Shown piece after piece: positions 44,996 through 52,991 of a DNA stretch of 64,000 bases. The notes below the pieces were generated by a model. It saw nothing but the letters and a program-made list of their open reading frames with translations, was not told the DNA's origin and did not search any database. Position numbers and translations under genes: made by a program. Location: the NCBI RefSeq assembly GCF_051414115.1, contig NZ_JBLKNZ010000001.1, positions 1,054,001-1,118,000 of the forward strand, read 5' to 3'. Numbering within the stretch: the first letter of the stretch is position 1; the number at the start of each line of letters is the position of its first letter. The DNA is from Halovenus marina (GTDB taxonomy: Archaea > Halobacteriota > Halobacteria > Halobacteriales > Haloarculaceae).

Positions 44996-45022
44996 CCAGT
45001 ACGGGGGTACGGTGTGATGCGT

Positions 45023-45095
45023 GCCCGGGTGGTGTAGTGGCCCATCATACGACCCTGTCACGGTCGTGACGCGGGTTCAAATCCCGCCTCGGGCG
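45023..45095 (+). tRNA. tRNA-Asp (anticodon GTC)
   Basis: Cloverleaf: acceptor GCCCGGG with CTCGGGC, anticodon stem CGACC/GGTCG around CTGTCAC (anticodon GTC), T-arm GCGGG/CCCGC around TTCAAAT, discriminator G. No CCA is encoded. A nested hairpin follows at 45101-45149 and partial copies of its 3' end occur downstream. Confidence 0.93.
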
Positions 45096-45324
45096 CTTCT
45101 CTGATTCCAACTGCGCGGAGTTATGTCTCCGCACAATACTCGGAATCAGTGTGTAACTACTGCGGGATTTGAACTAGCCGACGAGCGGAGCGAGTGAAGT
45201 CGGTGTGGTTCAAATCCCGGAAGACGCTGTTTCGCCTTCCGACCTTCGCGAATCCGATAGATTCGCTCAGTCCCGCCTCGGGCGCTGCTGGGAACAATTC
45301 GGATTTCGCACCCTCTCATGTGAG
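45096..45324. repeat. tRNA-Asp downstream scar: partial 3'-end copy and inverted T-arm fragments
   Basis: The 16 bases TCCCGCCTCGGGCGCT of the tRNA 3' end (45082-45097) recur exactly at 45271-45286. Between them are a nested hairpin (CTGATTCC 45101-45108 with GGAATCAG 45142-45149, inner GCGGAG/CTCCGC), a perfect 12-base inverted repeat of a T-arm (CGGGATTTGAAC 45163-45174 with GTTCAAATCCCG 45208-45219) around a GAGCGGAGCGAGTG core, and a GCGAATC/GATTCGC palindrome at 45247-45265. No gene is supported. The first hairpin may end the tRNA transcript. Confidence 0.75.
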
Positions 45325-46347
45325 TCACCGGTGATAGGGCTTTGCGTGGATTTCCTGCTGCAATTGTTCTATCGATTCGGGGTCTGGCGGTGTGACTGCG
45401 TCGACGATTGCAAACACTTCCTCGCGGTCGACTTTCACTGTCTCAGCCGTGAGAACCGTCGCTGGTGCGGTTCGCAATTCGCGAAGCGTTGCGACAGCGA
45501 GCAAAAATGGGACTGCCCATGCAGCCAGCGTGTTTCCACGCGTCTCGGGCATCGAATCGAGCCACAGGCGCGTGTCCGCGATGTGGCTCTCTGCTTCTTC
45601 GACGAGTCGGTCGACAACCGGCCGGAACGCCGCAGACTGTGTGTCGTCAGCAATATCTGTGTGAGAGAGTCCATGTGCTGATAGTACTCGCTCGGGGACG
45701 TACACGTTGTTCTCCTCGCGATAGTCTGTCGCGATATCTCGGGTGATGTTGACCAACTGTAACAGGAGTCCGAACGACGGGGCCGATTCAGCAAGCACGT
45801 CGCTTGTGTCCGTGTCCCGCAGTGCGATTTCGGTGACGAGTTCGCCGACCGTTCCGGCAACGTACCAGCAGTACGTTTCCAACTCTTCGATAGTCTGGAT
45901 ACGAAGCCCCTCGCTCTGTTCGTAGCGGGCGATAAATGCTGCCATCCCGTGGAGCATCGCCTGTATTGGCGGGCGAAGCTGGGCCTTCGTCCGGTCGGGG
46001 AGTGCCTGATATCGATCGATGAGCCGTGGCGTCTCCGTGACGAGTTTCCACTCCCCACTCCGCTCGTTGGGAACCCACTGCTCGACATCCGCGCGAAAGT
46101 CGGCGGGCGTTGTCGGGTCATCCTGTGTGAGGACTGCCCGGTAGGTGTTGAGCAAGGCAACCTTTTCTCCTGGAGGGATATGTCGGGCGTCCTCGATCGT
46201 GTCCGCGACCCGGCAGAGCAGATAGCCGGTTCGGATCTCGGCTTGCATCGGGGAGTCCAACAGTGAAATGCTGAGCGCGAATGTCCGGGATACGTCCTCC
46301 AGCACCGCCTGAGACCACTCAATCTCTCCAGAACCGTCCATTCGCAT
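45325..46347 (-). CDS. Squalene/phytoene synthase family protein
   Basis: The 340-residue prenyl-condensing enzyme has SRTFALSISLL at the N-terminus, the first Asp-rich motif DTIED, the YCWYVAGTVGELVTEIAL helix and the second Asp-rich region NITRDIATDYREENNVYVP. These fit head-to-head condensation of two farnesyl (squalene) or geranylgeranyl (phytoene) diphosphates; the YCWYVAGTVG form favours squalene synthase. The start could be ATG 46347 or 46341. It converges on the tRNA-Asp scar region. Confidence 0.85.
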   Translation of the reverse strand: MRMDGSGEIEWSQAVLEDVSRTFALSISLLDSPMQAEIRTGYLLCRVADTIEDARHIPPGEKVALLNTYRAVLTQDDPTTPADFRADVEQWVPNERSGEWKLVTETPRLIDRYQALPDRTKAQLRPPIQAMLHGMAAFIARYEQSEGLRIQTIEELETYCWYVAGTVGELVTEIALRDTDTSDVLAESAPSFGLLLQLVNITRDIATDYREENNVYVPERVLSAHGLSHTDIADDTQSAAFRPVVDRLVEEAESHIADTRLWLDSMPETRGNTLAAWAVPFLLAVATLRELRTAPATVLTAETVKVDREEVFAIVDAVTPPDPESIEQLQQEIHAKPYHR

Positions 46348-46384
46348 CACTAGGGCCGAACGAAACAAAAATGGTTGGATGTCG

Positions 46385-46759
46385 TCAGGCTTGTTCAGCT
46401 GTCAGCCCGTTCAAAAGCGCTTCGCCGCTGCTTCGATTGGTCGCGAGCGGGACGTCTTTCACGTCACAGATCCGCAGGAGCGCGGACACGTCGGGTTCGT
46501 GTGGCTGTGCAGTCATCGGGTCACGGAAGAACACGACGGCGTGGCAGTCGTCGGTCGCGACTTCAGCACCGATCATCAGGTCGCCGCCTTCCGGTCCCGA
46601 CGCCATCGGTGTGGCCTCGAGGTTCGTCTGCTCGTTCAGCAGGCCGCCGGTGGTTCCGGTTGCGATCAGATCGTGTTCGGCCAGCCTCGTCTCGTACTCC
46701 GAGGCGAAGTCGATCATCTCCGATTTCTCGCTGTCGTGGGCGATGAGCGCGATGCGCAT
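46385..46759 (-). CDS. mgsA: Methylglyoxal synthase
   Basis: The 124-residue protein shows the MGS pattern: RIALIAHDSEKSEM, ATGTTGGLL, GPEGGDLMIGAEVA, FFRDPMTAQPHEPDVSALLR and the VPLATNRSSGEALL end. It converts dihydroxyacetone phosphate to methylglyoxal and phosphate, a glycolytic bypass. The length is slightly short but complete. It is upstream of the squalene synthase gene with a 37-base gap, so co-transcription is possible. Confidence 0.92.
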   Translation of the reverse strand: MRIALIAHDSEKSEMIDFASEYETRLAEHDLIATGTTGGLLNEQTNLEATPMASGPEGGDLMIGAEVATDDCHAVVFFRDPMTAQPHEPDVSALLRICDVKDVPLATNRSSGEALLNGLTAEQA

Positions 46760-46846
46760 ACGTAACCGAGCGCTCGTGGGTGCTTGAATTGTGGTGTCCC
46801 ACTACAACTCAGATTGTGTGTTTTCCCCGGGTGAAGAGTCAGGCAG

Positions 46847-46854
46847 CTTTATAT
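46847..46854 (+). promoter_or_regulatory. TATA box of the pilin-like gene
   Basis: CTTTATAT lies 25-32 bases before the ATG at 46879, close to the ideal haloarchaeal TATA spacing. Confidence 0.55.
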
Positions 46855-46878
46855 CCGTGTAGAACATCACGAAAACGT

Positions 46879-48435
46879 ATGGACGGGGGAAATCGGGGGA
46901 TATCACCAGTCGTCGGCGTAGTCCTGTTTGTCGCGGTCGTTGCCGCGCTCGGCGCTGTGTCGATGGCGTTCATCTTCGACGCGGGAGACGGTCAGGACGA
47001 CAAACCGGCACCGAACACGCAGATGAACATGGATCAGGTGAAAATGGTCCAGCTGTACAACAACCCGGATGTCGTCGAGTACGAACTCAAGATGATCGGG
47101 GGTGAGAAACTCGACGGCTCGAAGGTGGAAATCCAGGGCGTGAAGAATCCACGCCAGCTTAACGGTAAGCAATTTAGCGCGGGAGAATCAATTACGGTTA
47201 CTCCTGTCGAAGACCAGGTTCGGATCGTCTACCGGAGCGAGGATCGCGTCGACGCAGTGTTGCACACATTTAACGTCACCCCTGGAGGGTCGGTAGCGAT
47301 GTGGGACTGCGATCAGCTTGCTAAGGACAACGGTCATCCGTCACCCGGCCCGATGCCGTGGACATTTAATGTCACAGTTCCTCAGGGCAAAATTGTCAAT
47401 TGCGATATTATGACGGAGGGATATATCGACGTCGAAAAAAACGCGGAACTTATTGGATATGCAAAAAGCGTTGATAACGAGAATAAGTACGTCAACCTCG
47501 CTCCGGGTTCGGTCGTTCACGGAGATGTCACTGCGACCGCAGAAATCACAGGTGAAGACGCGACAGTTCTCTCCGATGTTGTTGGAACTGACGGCAGTAG
47601 CGAGGAACCGGACATCAAATTTAACGGCTCGTCTCGTGTCGAAGGCGACCTTCGGATCGAATCCGAGCCTGGTAATCCAGGGAGCCAGATATTCCTGAAC
47701 GACACAACAGCAATCAACGGCGACGTCAGCGCATCGAAGGGTGCAACGGGGGATCTGACGCTTCAGGATGGGAATGTCAGTATCGACGGAGATATTGACT
47801 TCTCAGAGGCTGGCTCTACCAGTCTGGATCTCAACCCGCCAGGGCCTGGTACTGGCAGAGAATACAATATTTCGGGCGATATTGTACTGGAGCCAGGGGA
47901 CGGAACTCTGGACGCTCAGATAAAATACATGAAACTTGATGGTGATATCGTGATATACAACACTGAGCCGACAAACAGACTTACACTGGAAGAGACAATT
48001 ATCCAGGGGGATCTGTATACTGACCTGAGTAGCAGTCAGATCACATATAAGTCGAACGTGAATATACAGGGTAACGAGAGAGGGGTCGACCAGTATGACG
48101 GATTTGAGAACTTGTATGCTAATTTCACGTCTGCAACAGTACCTGCACAGGACAACGATGTGATTACGATCACTTTTGACACGGAGTTGACCGGCATTAC
48201 GCAAGGGCAAGTACGCAGCGCATTCACAATCAAAAATTTGAAAGGAACAAACAGAATCCGTAACACTGGGCACAGCGTGAGCGGAAAGACGGTAACTATC
48301 CAACTCACCTCGGCTGTTGATGCAACCAATCCGAACATCAGGATAGAGTCAGACGATATCCGGTCTGCGCTGGAGGCGGGCGGCTTACCATTCGAACAGC
48401 TTGACGAACCGGTACAGAACAACGCCGGGGACTGA
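46879..48435 (+). CDS. Large archaeal type IV pilin-like surface protein with beta-repeat region
   Basis: The 518-residue protein has an archaeal class III signal: MDGGNRGISPVVGVVLFVAV, cut before the hydrophobic helix by the PibD-type peptidase, so it should be assembled in or anchored to the surface. Residues about 165-400 form short repeated strands (GDV, GDL and GDI steps such as SSRVEGDLRI, TAINGDVSAS, NVSIDGDIDF) resembling a bactofilin-like or beta-helix fold. It is far longer than ordinary pilins. From about 47160 the DNA is more AT-rich than its neighbours, with AT-ending codons, suggesting recent acquisition or relaxed selection. Confidence 0.78.
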   Translation: MDGGNRGISPVVGVVLFVAVVAALGAVSMAFIFDAGDGQDDKPAPNTQMNMDQVKMVQLYNNPDVVEYELKMIGGEKLDGSKVEIQGVKNPRQLNGKQFSAGESITVTPVEDQVRIVYRSEDRVDAVLHTFNVTPGGSVAMWDCDQLAKDNGHPSPGPMPWTFNVTVPQGKIVNCDIMTEGYIDVEKNAELIGYAKSVDNENKYVNLAPGSVVHGDVTATAEITGEDATVLSDVVGTDGSSEEPDIKFNGSSRVEGDLRIESEPGNPGSQIFLNDTTAINGDVSASKGATGDLTLQDGNVSIDGDIDFSEAGSTSLDLNPPGPGTGREYNISGDIVLEPGDGTLDAQIKYMKLDGDIVIYNTEPTNRLTLEETIIQGDLYTDLSSSQITYKSNVNIQGNERGVDQYDGFENLYANFTSATVPAQDNDVITITFDTELTGITQGQVRSAFTIKNLKGTNRIRNTGHSVSGKTVTIQLTSAVDATNPNIRIESDDIRSALEAGGLPFEQLDEPVQNNAGD

Positions 48436-48475
48436 CAACTCCTATTCGGTTCTCACACGCTATCGTCTGACTGTC

Positions 48476-48805
48476 TCACCCAAACAGCCGACGGAGTCGA
48501 ATCCAGAGCGACAGCGCCCGTCTGCGGGAGCTTCTTCTGCGCCTGTTGAGTCCGCCAAGCCCCGCTGCAAGTGTGAGAATGATGCCTGCGATGATCCCGT
48601 TGAGTACCCCAAGCGCCACGAATGGGTGAACGTCGTGCAGGTCGCCGATCAGTGACTCAGGGAGGAGCAACAGATATCGGTGTTCCGAGAGCGTGATGGT
48701 ACGCTGCTCGCCCGGCGGCGGTGCATCGACAGCGAGCGTCGCTGTCCCCTGATGTGTCTGTTTACCTGATACTGAACGTTCGTTCTGCTCTGGGCGCCTT
48801 CGCAA
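48476..48805 (-). CDS. Possible small membrane protein or remnant
   Basis: A frame of 109 residues has a hydrophobic segment FVALGVLNGIIAGIILTLAA followed by an Arg-rich end (NRRRRSSRRRAL), like a one-helix membrane protein with a cytoplasmic basic tail. There is no ATG in frame; the first start is TTG at 48805, inside the promoter of the cold shock gene, and a stop precedes it. It may use a GTG/TTG start or be the 3' remnant of a longer gene. Function unknown. Confidence 0.35.
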   Translation of the reverse strand: MRRRPEQNERSVSGKQTHQGTATLAVDAPPPGEQRTITLSEHRYLLLLPESLIGDLHDVHPFVALGVLNGIIAGIILTLAAGLGGLNRRRRSSRRRALSLWIRLRRLFG

Positions 48806-48806
48806 A

Positions 48807-48814
48807 GGTTATGA
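48807..48814 (+). promoter_or_regulatory. TATA-like box of the cold shock gene
   Basis: GGTTATGA lies 27-34 bases before the ATG at 48841. Confidence 0.4.
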
Positions 48815-48840
48815 GTGGTCGCCTACTGCGTTCAAAGGCA

Positions 48841-49035
48841 ATGGCAGAAGGTACGGTTGATTTCTTCAACGACACAGGCGGTTACGGTTTCATCGACACA
48901 GAGGAAGCGGACGAAGACGTGTTCTTCCACATGGAGGACATTGGCGGCCCAGATCTGGAAGAAGGTCAGGACGTCGAATTCGAAATTGAAGACGCGCCGA
49001 AAGGCCCGCGAGCGACGAACGTTACCCGACTGTAA
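48841..49035 (+). CDS. cspA: Cold shock protein (CspA family)
   Basis: The 64-residue protein is a single OB-fold cold shock domain with RNP1 GGYGFID and RNP2 DVFFHMEDI. It starts MAEGTVDFFND and ends ATNVTRL, full family length, and is very acidic as expected. It binds single-stranded nucleic acid, acting as an RNA chaperone. Confidence 0.95.
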   Translation: MAEGTVDFFNDTGGYGFIDTEEADEDVFFHMEDIGGPDLEEGQDVEFEIEDAPKGPRATNVTRL

Positions 49036-49054
49036 GGTCGACTCGTTTTCGTAG

Positions 49055-49792
49055 CTACTGAGCCCCGAGCGCGTCGTCACTGCGGTAGACGATCTGCATC
49101 GGGAGCCCCTTCGCATCGAGCGGCGGCTCCGGCGGAAGCGACTGCAACCGTCCGGAGCCTGGCCGCGCGGTGTAGGCAAGGACGACAGCGTCGAGTACGT
49201 CGTCGACAGCAATCTCCTCGCCGCCAGTCGATTCGGCAACCGACTGGACCACCGGCGGCGCGTCGGCTTCGTAGCCTGCGAGTGTCCGCATCCGCTCGGC
49301 GTAGCCAGCGGCGGTCTTTTTGGAGTACTGGAGTGGCTCGCCCGCAAACGCTCGAAAGCAGACTTCCGGATGGCTCTCGACGAACGTCTCGCGAGCCTCG
49401 GGGACGTTCCGGAGCAGGTCGTCGACTGCCGCGATAGAGTCGCTGATCGCAAACGCCTGCTTCGAGATCCCCCTGTCGGCTTTGCGCTCGTTGACGCGCT
49501 TTGCCGCCGGATAGCGGCGCTTGCGCGTCGCCTCGCGCACGGGCGGCGTGAACACCGACGCGCTCCGCGGACCGAGTACCTCCCGTGCGAGTTCGTCGCA
49601 CGTTCGTCCACCTGACCCCTCCTCGATGAGACCGATCGGCACGTCGATGAGAATCCGGTCTGCGAGTTCCTCGTAGCGATACCATAGTTCGCCGACTTCC
49701 TCGAAGACGGCGGCGTGGTCGAACCCATCAGTATCGAACGCGACCGCGAGCCACGACCCCGAACTCCAGTCGACCCCGACGAATCTGCTCAT
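49055..49792 (-). CDS. DUF429 (RNase H-fold) protein
   Basis: The 245-residue protein starts MSRFVGVDWSSGSWLAVAFD and has the DUF429 features: the GVDWSS strand with its acidic residue, ILIDVPIGLI, CDELAREVLGPRSASVFTPP, and a C-terminal VDDVLDAVVLAYTA acidic helix. The family has an RNase H-like fold, so nuclease activity is possible but not shown. An upstream ATG 5 codons earlier is possible. It converges with the cold shock gene. Confidence 0.8.
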   Translation of the reverse strand: MSRFVGVDWSSGSWLAVAFDTDGFDHAAVFEEVGELWYRYEELADRILIDVPIGLIEEGSGGRTCDELAREVLGPRSASVFTPPVREATRKRRYPAAKRVNERKADRGISKQAFAISDSIAAVDDLLRNVPEARETFVESHPEVCFRAFAGEPLQYSKKTAAGYAERMRTLAGYEADAPPVVQSVAESTGGEEIAVDDVLDAVVLAYTARPGSGRLQSLPPEPPLDAKGLPMQIVYRSDDALGAQ

Positions 49793-49839
49793 ACCTGACT
49801 CTCCCACTTCGCACCTAAAAAACTCGCGCCGTCTCTCGA

Positions 49840-50850
49840 CTACTGGGCAGGTTCAGGGGCATCGGACAGTGCCGCTGGCGGTCCACCCGGCAGTTCGTCT
49901 CGGTTGTGCTCGGCGGTGAAGTCGAGATCCGGCCCGGCAGCGATGATGCGCGTTGGGGTGACCTCGGGATGGGTCGTGTAATAATGCTCCTTGATGTGGT
50001 CCATCCGCACTGTCTCCGCGACGCCGGGAGTCTGATACAGGTCGCGAAGATACGGCCAGAGTGTGTCGTACTGCTGAATTTGCTGTTTGTTGCACATGAA
50101 GTGGGTGTGATACACCTGGTCGAATCGGACCAGCGTCGTGAACATGCAGATGTCCGCCTCCGTCAGGCGGTCCCCGGCGAGATAGCGCTGGTCGGCGAGG
50201 ACCTCGTCCCAGTGGTCGAGCGCGTCGAATAGCTCCGTGACGGCCTCGTCGTAGGCCGACTGAGACTTCGCGAACCCAGCGCGGTAGACGCCGTTGTTGA
50301 CCGGTTCGTATATCTCCTCGATGATGCGGTCGACCTCCTCCTGATATCCCTCGGGATATAGGTCGACGTCTCGCGTTGCAACGTCGCCCATCTCCGTATC
50401 GAGCATTCGGAGAATCTCCTTCGATTCGTTGTTGACGATGGTGTCTGTCTCTTTGTCGTAGAGAACCGGCACGGTGACCCGACAGGTCGCGTCCGGGTCG
50501 GCTGTCTGGTACACTTCACGCAGATAGTCGCTCCCGTTGACGGTGTCGCGCGTACAGCCGTCCTTCTCGGGGGTGAACTGCCAGCCACCCTCGTCACGGA
50601 ACGGGTCGACGTAGTTGACCGTGATTGCGTCCTCCAGCCCTTTGAGTTTGCGAACGAGCAGCGTCCGGTGTGCCCACGGGCAGGCATACGAGACGTACAG
50701 GTGATAGCGGTCCGCTTCGGCCGGATAGGTCGCGTCGGGGTCGTCGCGTATCTCGTCTCGGAACGTCGTCTCCTGGCGCTCGAACGCGCCCTCCTCGTTC
50801 GTTGACTCGAAGGCATCTGTTCGCCACTCGCCGTCGACGAGCATATTCAT
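49840..50850 (-). CDS. Glutathionyl-hydroquinone reductase-like (Xi-class GST)
   Basis: The 336-residue protein starts MNMLVDGEWRTD and has the Xi-class active site YACPWAHRTLLVRKL with the catalytic cysteine, a thioredoxin-fold VPVLYDKETDTIVNNES segment and a C-terminal helical GST domain (ITEADICMFTTLVRFD-like: LTEADICMFTTLVRFDQVYH). In bacteria these enzymes reduce glutathionyl-hydroquinones. Haloarchaea generally use gamma-glutamylcysteine, so the natural thiol partner is uncertain. Single gene, divergent from L10e. Confidence 0.85.
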   Translation of the reverse strand: MNMLVDGEWRTDAFESTNEEGAFERQETTFRDEIRDDPDATYPAEADRYHLYVSYACPWAHRTLLVRKLKGLEDAITVNYVDPFRDEGGWQFTPEKDGCTRDTVNGSDYLREVYQTADPDATCRVTVPVLYDKETDTIVNNESKEILRMLDTEMGDVATRDVDLYPEGYQEEVDRIIEEIYEPVNNGVYRAGFAKSQSAYDEAVTELFDALDHWDEVLADQRYLAGDRLTEADICMFTTLVRFDQVYHTHFMCNKQQIQQYDTLWPYLRDLYQTPGVAETVRMDHIKEHYYTTHPEVTPTRIIAAGPDLDFTAEHNRDELPGGPPAALSDAPEPAQ

Positions 50851-51027
50851 AGCTACCAGTAGGAGTGCAAGCCTCAAAAAGACAGCAGTGACACGCGTGT
50901 AACCGGGTGTTGTGCGTCGTATCGCGCGCTGCTGGTCACGTGGAGCGTGCCGCTCGAATCAGCCCGCTGACGCCTCCAGTCCGAAGGGTTTATTCGCGCT
51001 GTCGGCAACGTTTCTGCAAGAACCACC

Positions 51028-51558
51028 ATGTCCGAGAAACCAGCCTCGATGTACCGGGATATCGACAAGCCCGCGTACACGCGACGGGAGTACATCACAG
51101 GCATTCCCGGCTCGAAGATCGCACAGCACAAGATGGGCGCGAAGGACGCAGACCCCGAGGACTACCCAGTGCAGATCTCACTCGTCGTCGAGGAGAGCCT
51201 GCAGATCCGCCACGGGTCGCTCGAAGCCGCCCGGCTCTCGGCGAACCGACACCTGATCAAGGAACTCGGCGAGAACAACTACAAGATGATCCTCCGGAAG
51301 TTCCCCCACCAGGTGCTTCGGGAGAACAAACAGGCGACCGGCGCGGGCGCAGACCGTGTCTCTGACGGAATGCGACAGGCGTTCGGCAAAATCGTCGGCA
51401 CTGCGGCCCGGATTCAGGAGGGCGAGCGACTCTTTACCGCCTACTGTGACGTCGACCAGGCCGAGGCCGTCAAGGAGGCCTACCGCCGCGCGTACAACAA
51501 GATCACGCCGCCCTGCCGCATCAAGGTCGAGCGCGGACAGGACCAGCTTATCGCCTGA
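51028..51558 (+). CDS. rpl10e: Ribosomal protein L10e (uL16)
   Basis: The 176-residue protein starts MSEKPASMYRDIDKPAYTRR and has the archaeal/eukaryal L10e features: LSANRHLIKELGENNYKMIL, the RENKQATGAGADRVSDGM loop near the tRNA site, and YRRAYNKITPPCRIKV at the end. A TATA-like GTTTATTC lies about 35-41 bases upstream. Confidence 0.95.
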   Translation: MSEKPASMYRDIDKPAYTRREYITGIPGSKIAQHKMGAKDADPEDYPVQISLVVEESLQIRHGSLEAARLSANRHLIKELGENNYKMILRKFPHQVLRENKQATGAGADRVSDGMRQAFGKIVGTAARIQEGERLFTAYCDVDQAEAVKEAYRRAYNKITPPCRIKVERGQDQLIA

Positions 51559-51600
51559 CGGTCGATATCGTTTTGTCGCTGCAGGCTAACTGGCCAGCAG

Positions 51601-52473
51601 ATGCTCCGTCTCGCAGTCACGACCGACGCCGAAACGTACGAGCGGATGCAGGCCCCCCTCGACGAGCGAGCGATTGCGGTCGACCACGTCGACCCCTCCG
51701 AACGAACGATCGATCTCTCCGAGGGGGCGGGCGCGTTCGACGCTGGTGAGCGCTTCGACGTGGGCTTTGTCTTCCCGCCACGGATTGCCGAAGGAGGCGT
51801 CGTGGATGGAGTGCTCGACATCCCGTGGGTGAACGGCCGCGAGGCGGTACTTCGCTCCCGGCACAAGGGCGAGACACTCGCTCGTCTCTCGCGTGCAGGG
51901 TTGCCAGTCCCCGAGACGGTCGTCGTTTCGGACCCGGCCGACGACGCGGAACTCAGGGCCGCATTCGAGCGATTCGACCCGCCAGTGGTGGTCAAGCCCA
52001 ACGCGACGACGCGTGGTGTCGGCGTCGCGAAGGCTCACGACCTGGACTCGTTTCTCGGAATCTGTGACTATCTCGACCTTGTTCACGACTACCGCGCGAC
52101 GGGCGACCAGTCGTTTCTGGTTCAGGAGTATCTCCCAGACGCCCGCGACTATCGCGTGATGCTCATCGAGGGGACCTTCGTCGGTGCCGTCGAGCGACGA
52201 CTTCCCGGCGAGGCGCTCGAAGCGGGACAGTGGAAACACAACGTCCACTTGGGCGCCGAGGCGGAGGGCGTTGATTTGAACGAAGAGTTACGTGACCTCG
52301 CAGAGCGCGCCGCACAGACGCTCGACATCCCGTGGCTGGGTGTGGATCTGCTCGTGACTGATGACCGGGCGGTTATCAACGAGACCAACGCCCGGCCGAC
52401 AATCGACTCGGCGACGAAGTACGAACCCGGATTCTGGGACGACGTGGCTGCGCTGATCCGCGCGCAGTGTTAA
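51601..52473 (+). CDS. RimK-like ATP-grasp ligase
   Basis: The 290-residue protein is an ATP-grasp enzyme: PVVVKPNATTRGVGV (lysine for ATP), FLVQEYLPDARDYRVMLI, and the metal-binding INETNARPTIDSATKY. It groups with RimK/LysX-type ligases that join an amino acid or amine to a carboxylate; no carrier protein (LysW) gene is nearby, so the substrate is unknown. It lies 42 bases after L10e on the same strand. Confidence 0.83.
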   Translation: MLRLAVTTDAETYERMQAPLDERAIAVDHVDPSERTIDLSEGAGAFDAGERFDVGFVFPPRIAEGGVVDGVLDIPWVNGREAVLRSRHKGETLARLSRAGLPVPETVVVSDPADDAELRAAFERFDPPVVVKPNATTRGVGVAKAHDLDSFLGICDYLDLVHDYRATGDQSFLVQEYLPDARDYRVMLIEGTFVGAVERRLPGEALEAGQWKHNVHLGAEAEGVDLNEELRDLAERAAQTLDIPWLGVDLLVTDDRAVINETNARPTIDSATKYEPGFWDDVAALIRAQC

Positions 52474-52501
52474 GGGGTTCCCGAAAACGTGTTCCCGCTG
52501 A

Positions 52502-52900
52502 TCAGATGTCGATGCTCGTCGACTCGTCGGTTCGGTCGAAAGTGACTTCGAGAACGCCGTTGTTGTAGGTCGCACTCGCCGAGTGCTCGTCGACTGGGCT
52601 GGGTAGCGTGATGCGCTCCTGATACTCACGATCCTCGGCTGTCGCCTGCAGGCTGAGTGTCGTGCCGTCACACTGCAGGTCGATGTCCGATTTCTCGACG
52701 CCCGGGATATCCGCGACCACCCGCAGTTCGTCCTCTGTCTCGTGGATGTCGGTGTGGACGCTCTGCCCACCCGTCCCACGTCGCTCACTCGTGTTGTGTT
52801 CGACGTGAAACTCCGTATCGTGGCCCATCATATCGTTCATCATCCGCTCTATCTCCTCGAAGAACTCGTCGAACGGGTCGTCGCGGTCGTCGTCTCTCAT
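52502..52900 (-). CDS. Small heat shock protein (Hsp20 family)
   Basis: The 132-residue protein (start MRDDDRDDPFDEFFEEIERM) has an alpha-crystallin domain: ELRVVADIPGVEKSDIDLQC, the ERITLPSPVD strand and the NNGVLEVTFDR motif (GVL). It acts as an ATP-independent holdase chaperone. An in-frame extension upstream is not supported. It is divergent from the zinc-protein gene, sharing a 91-base promoter region. Confidence 0.92.
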   Translation of the reverse strand: MRDDDRDDPFDEFFEEIERMMNDMMGHDTEFHVEHNTSERRGTGGQSVHTDIHETEDELRVVADIPGVEKSDIDLQCDGTTLSLQATAEDREYQERITLPSPVDEHSASATYNNGVLEVTFDRTDESTSIDI

Positions 52901-52963
52901 ACACACTGGTAGTGGCGAACGACCCAAAAACCTTCGCAGTATCAGACCACCAACACCCACGGC

Positions 52964-52972
52964 TTTTATATA
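52964..52972 (+). promoter_or_regulatory. TATA box of the zinc-protein/PCMT operon
   Basis: TTTTATATA lies 20-28 bases before the ATG at 52992, giving a leaderless or nearly leaderless mRNA. Confidence 0.6.
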
Positions 52973-52991
52973 CGAATCGTCTACACGACGT

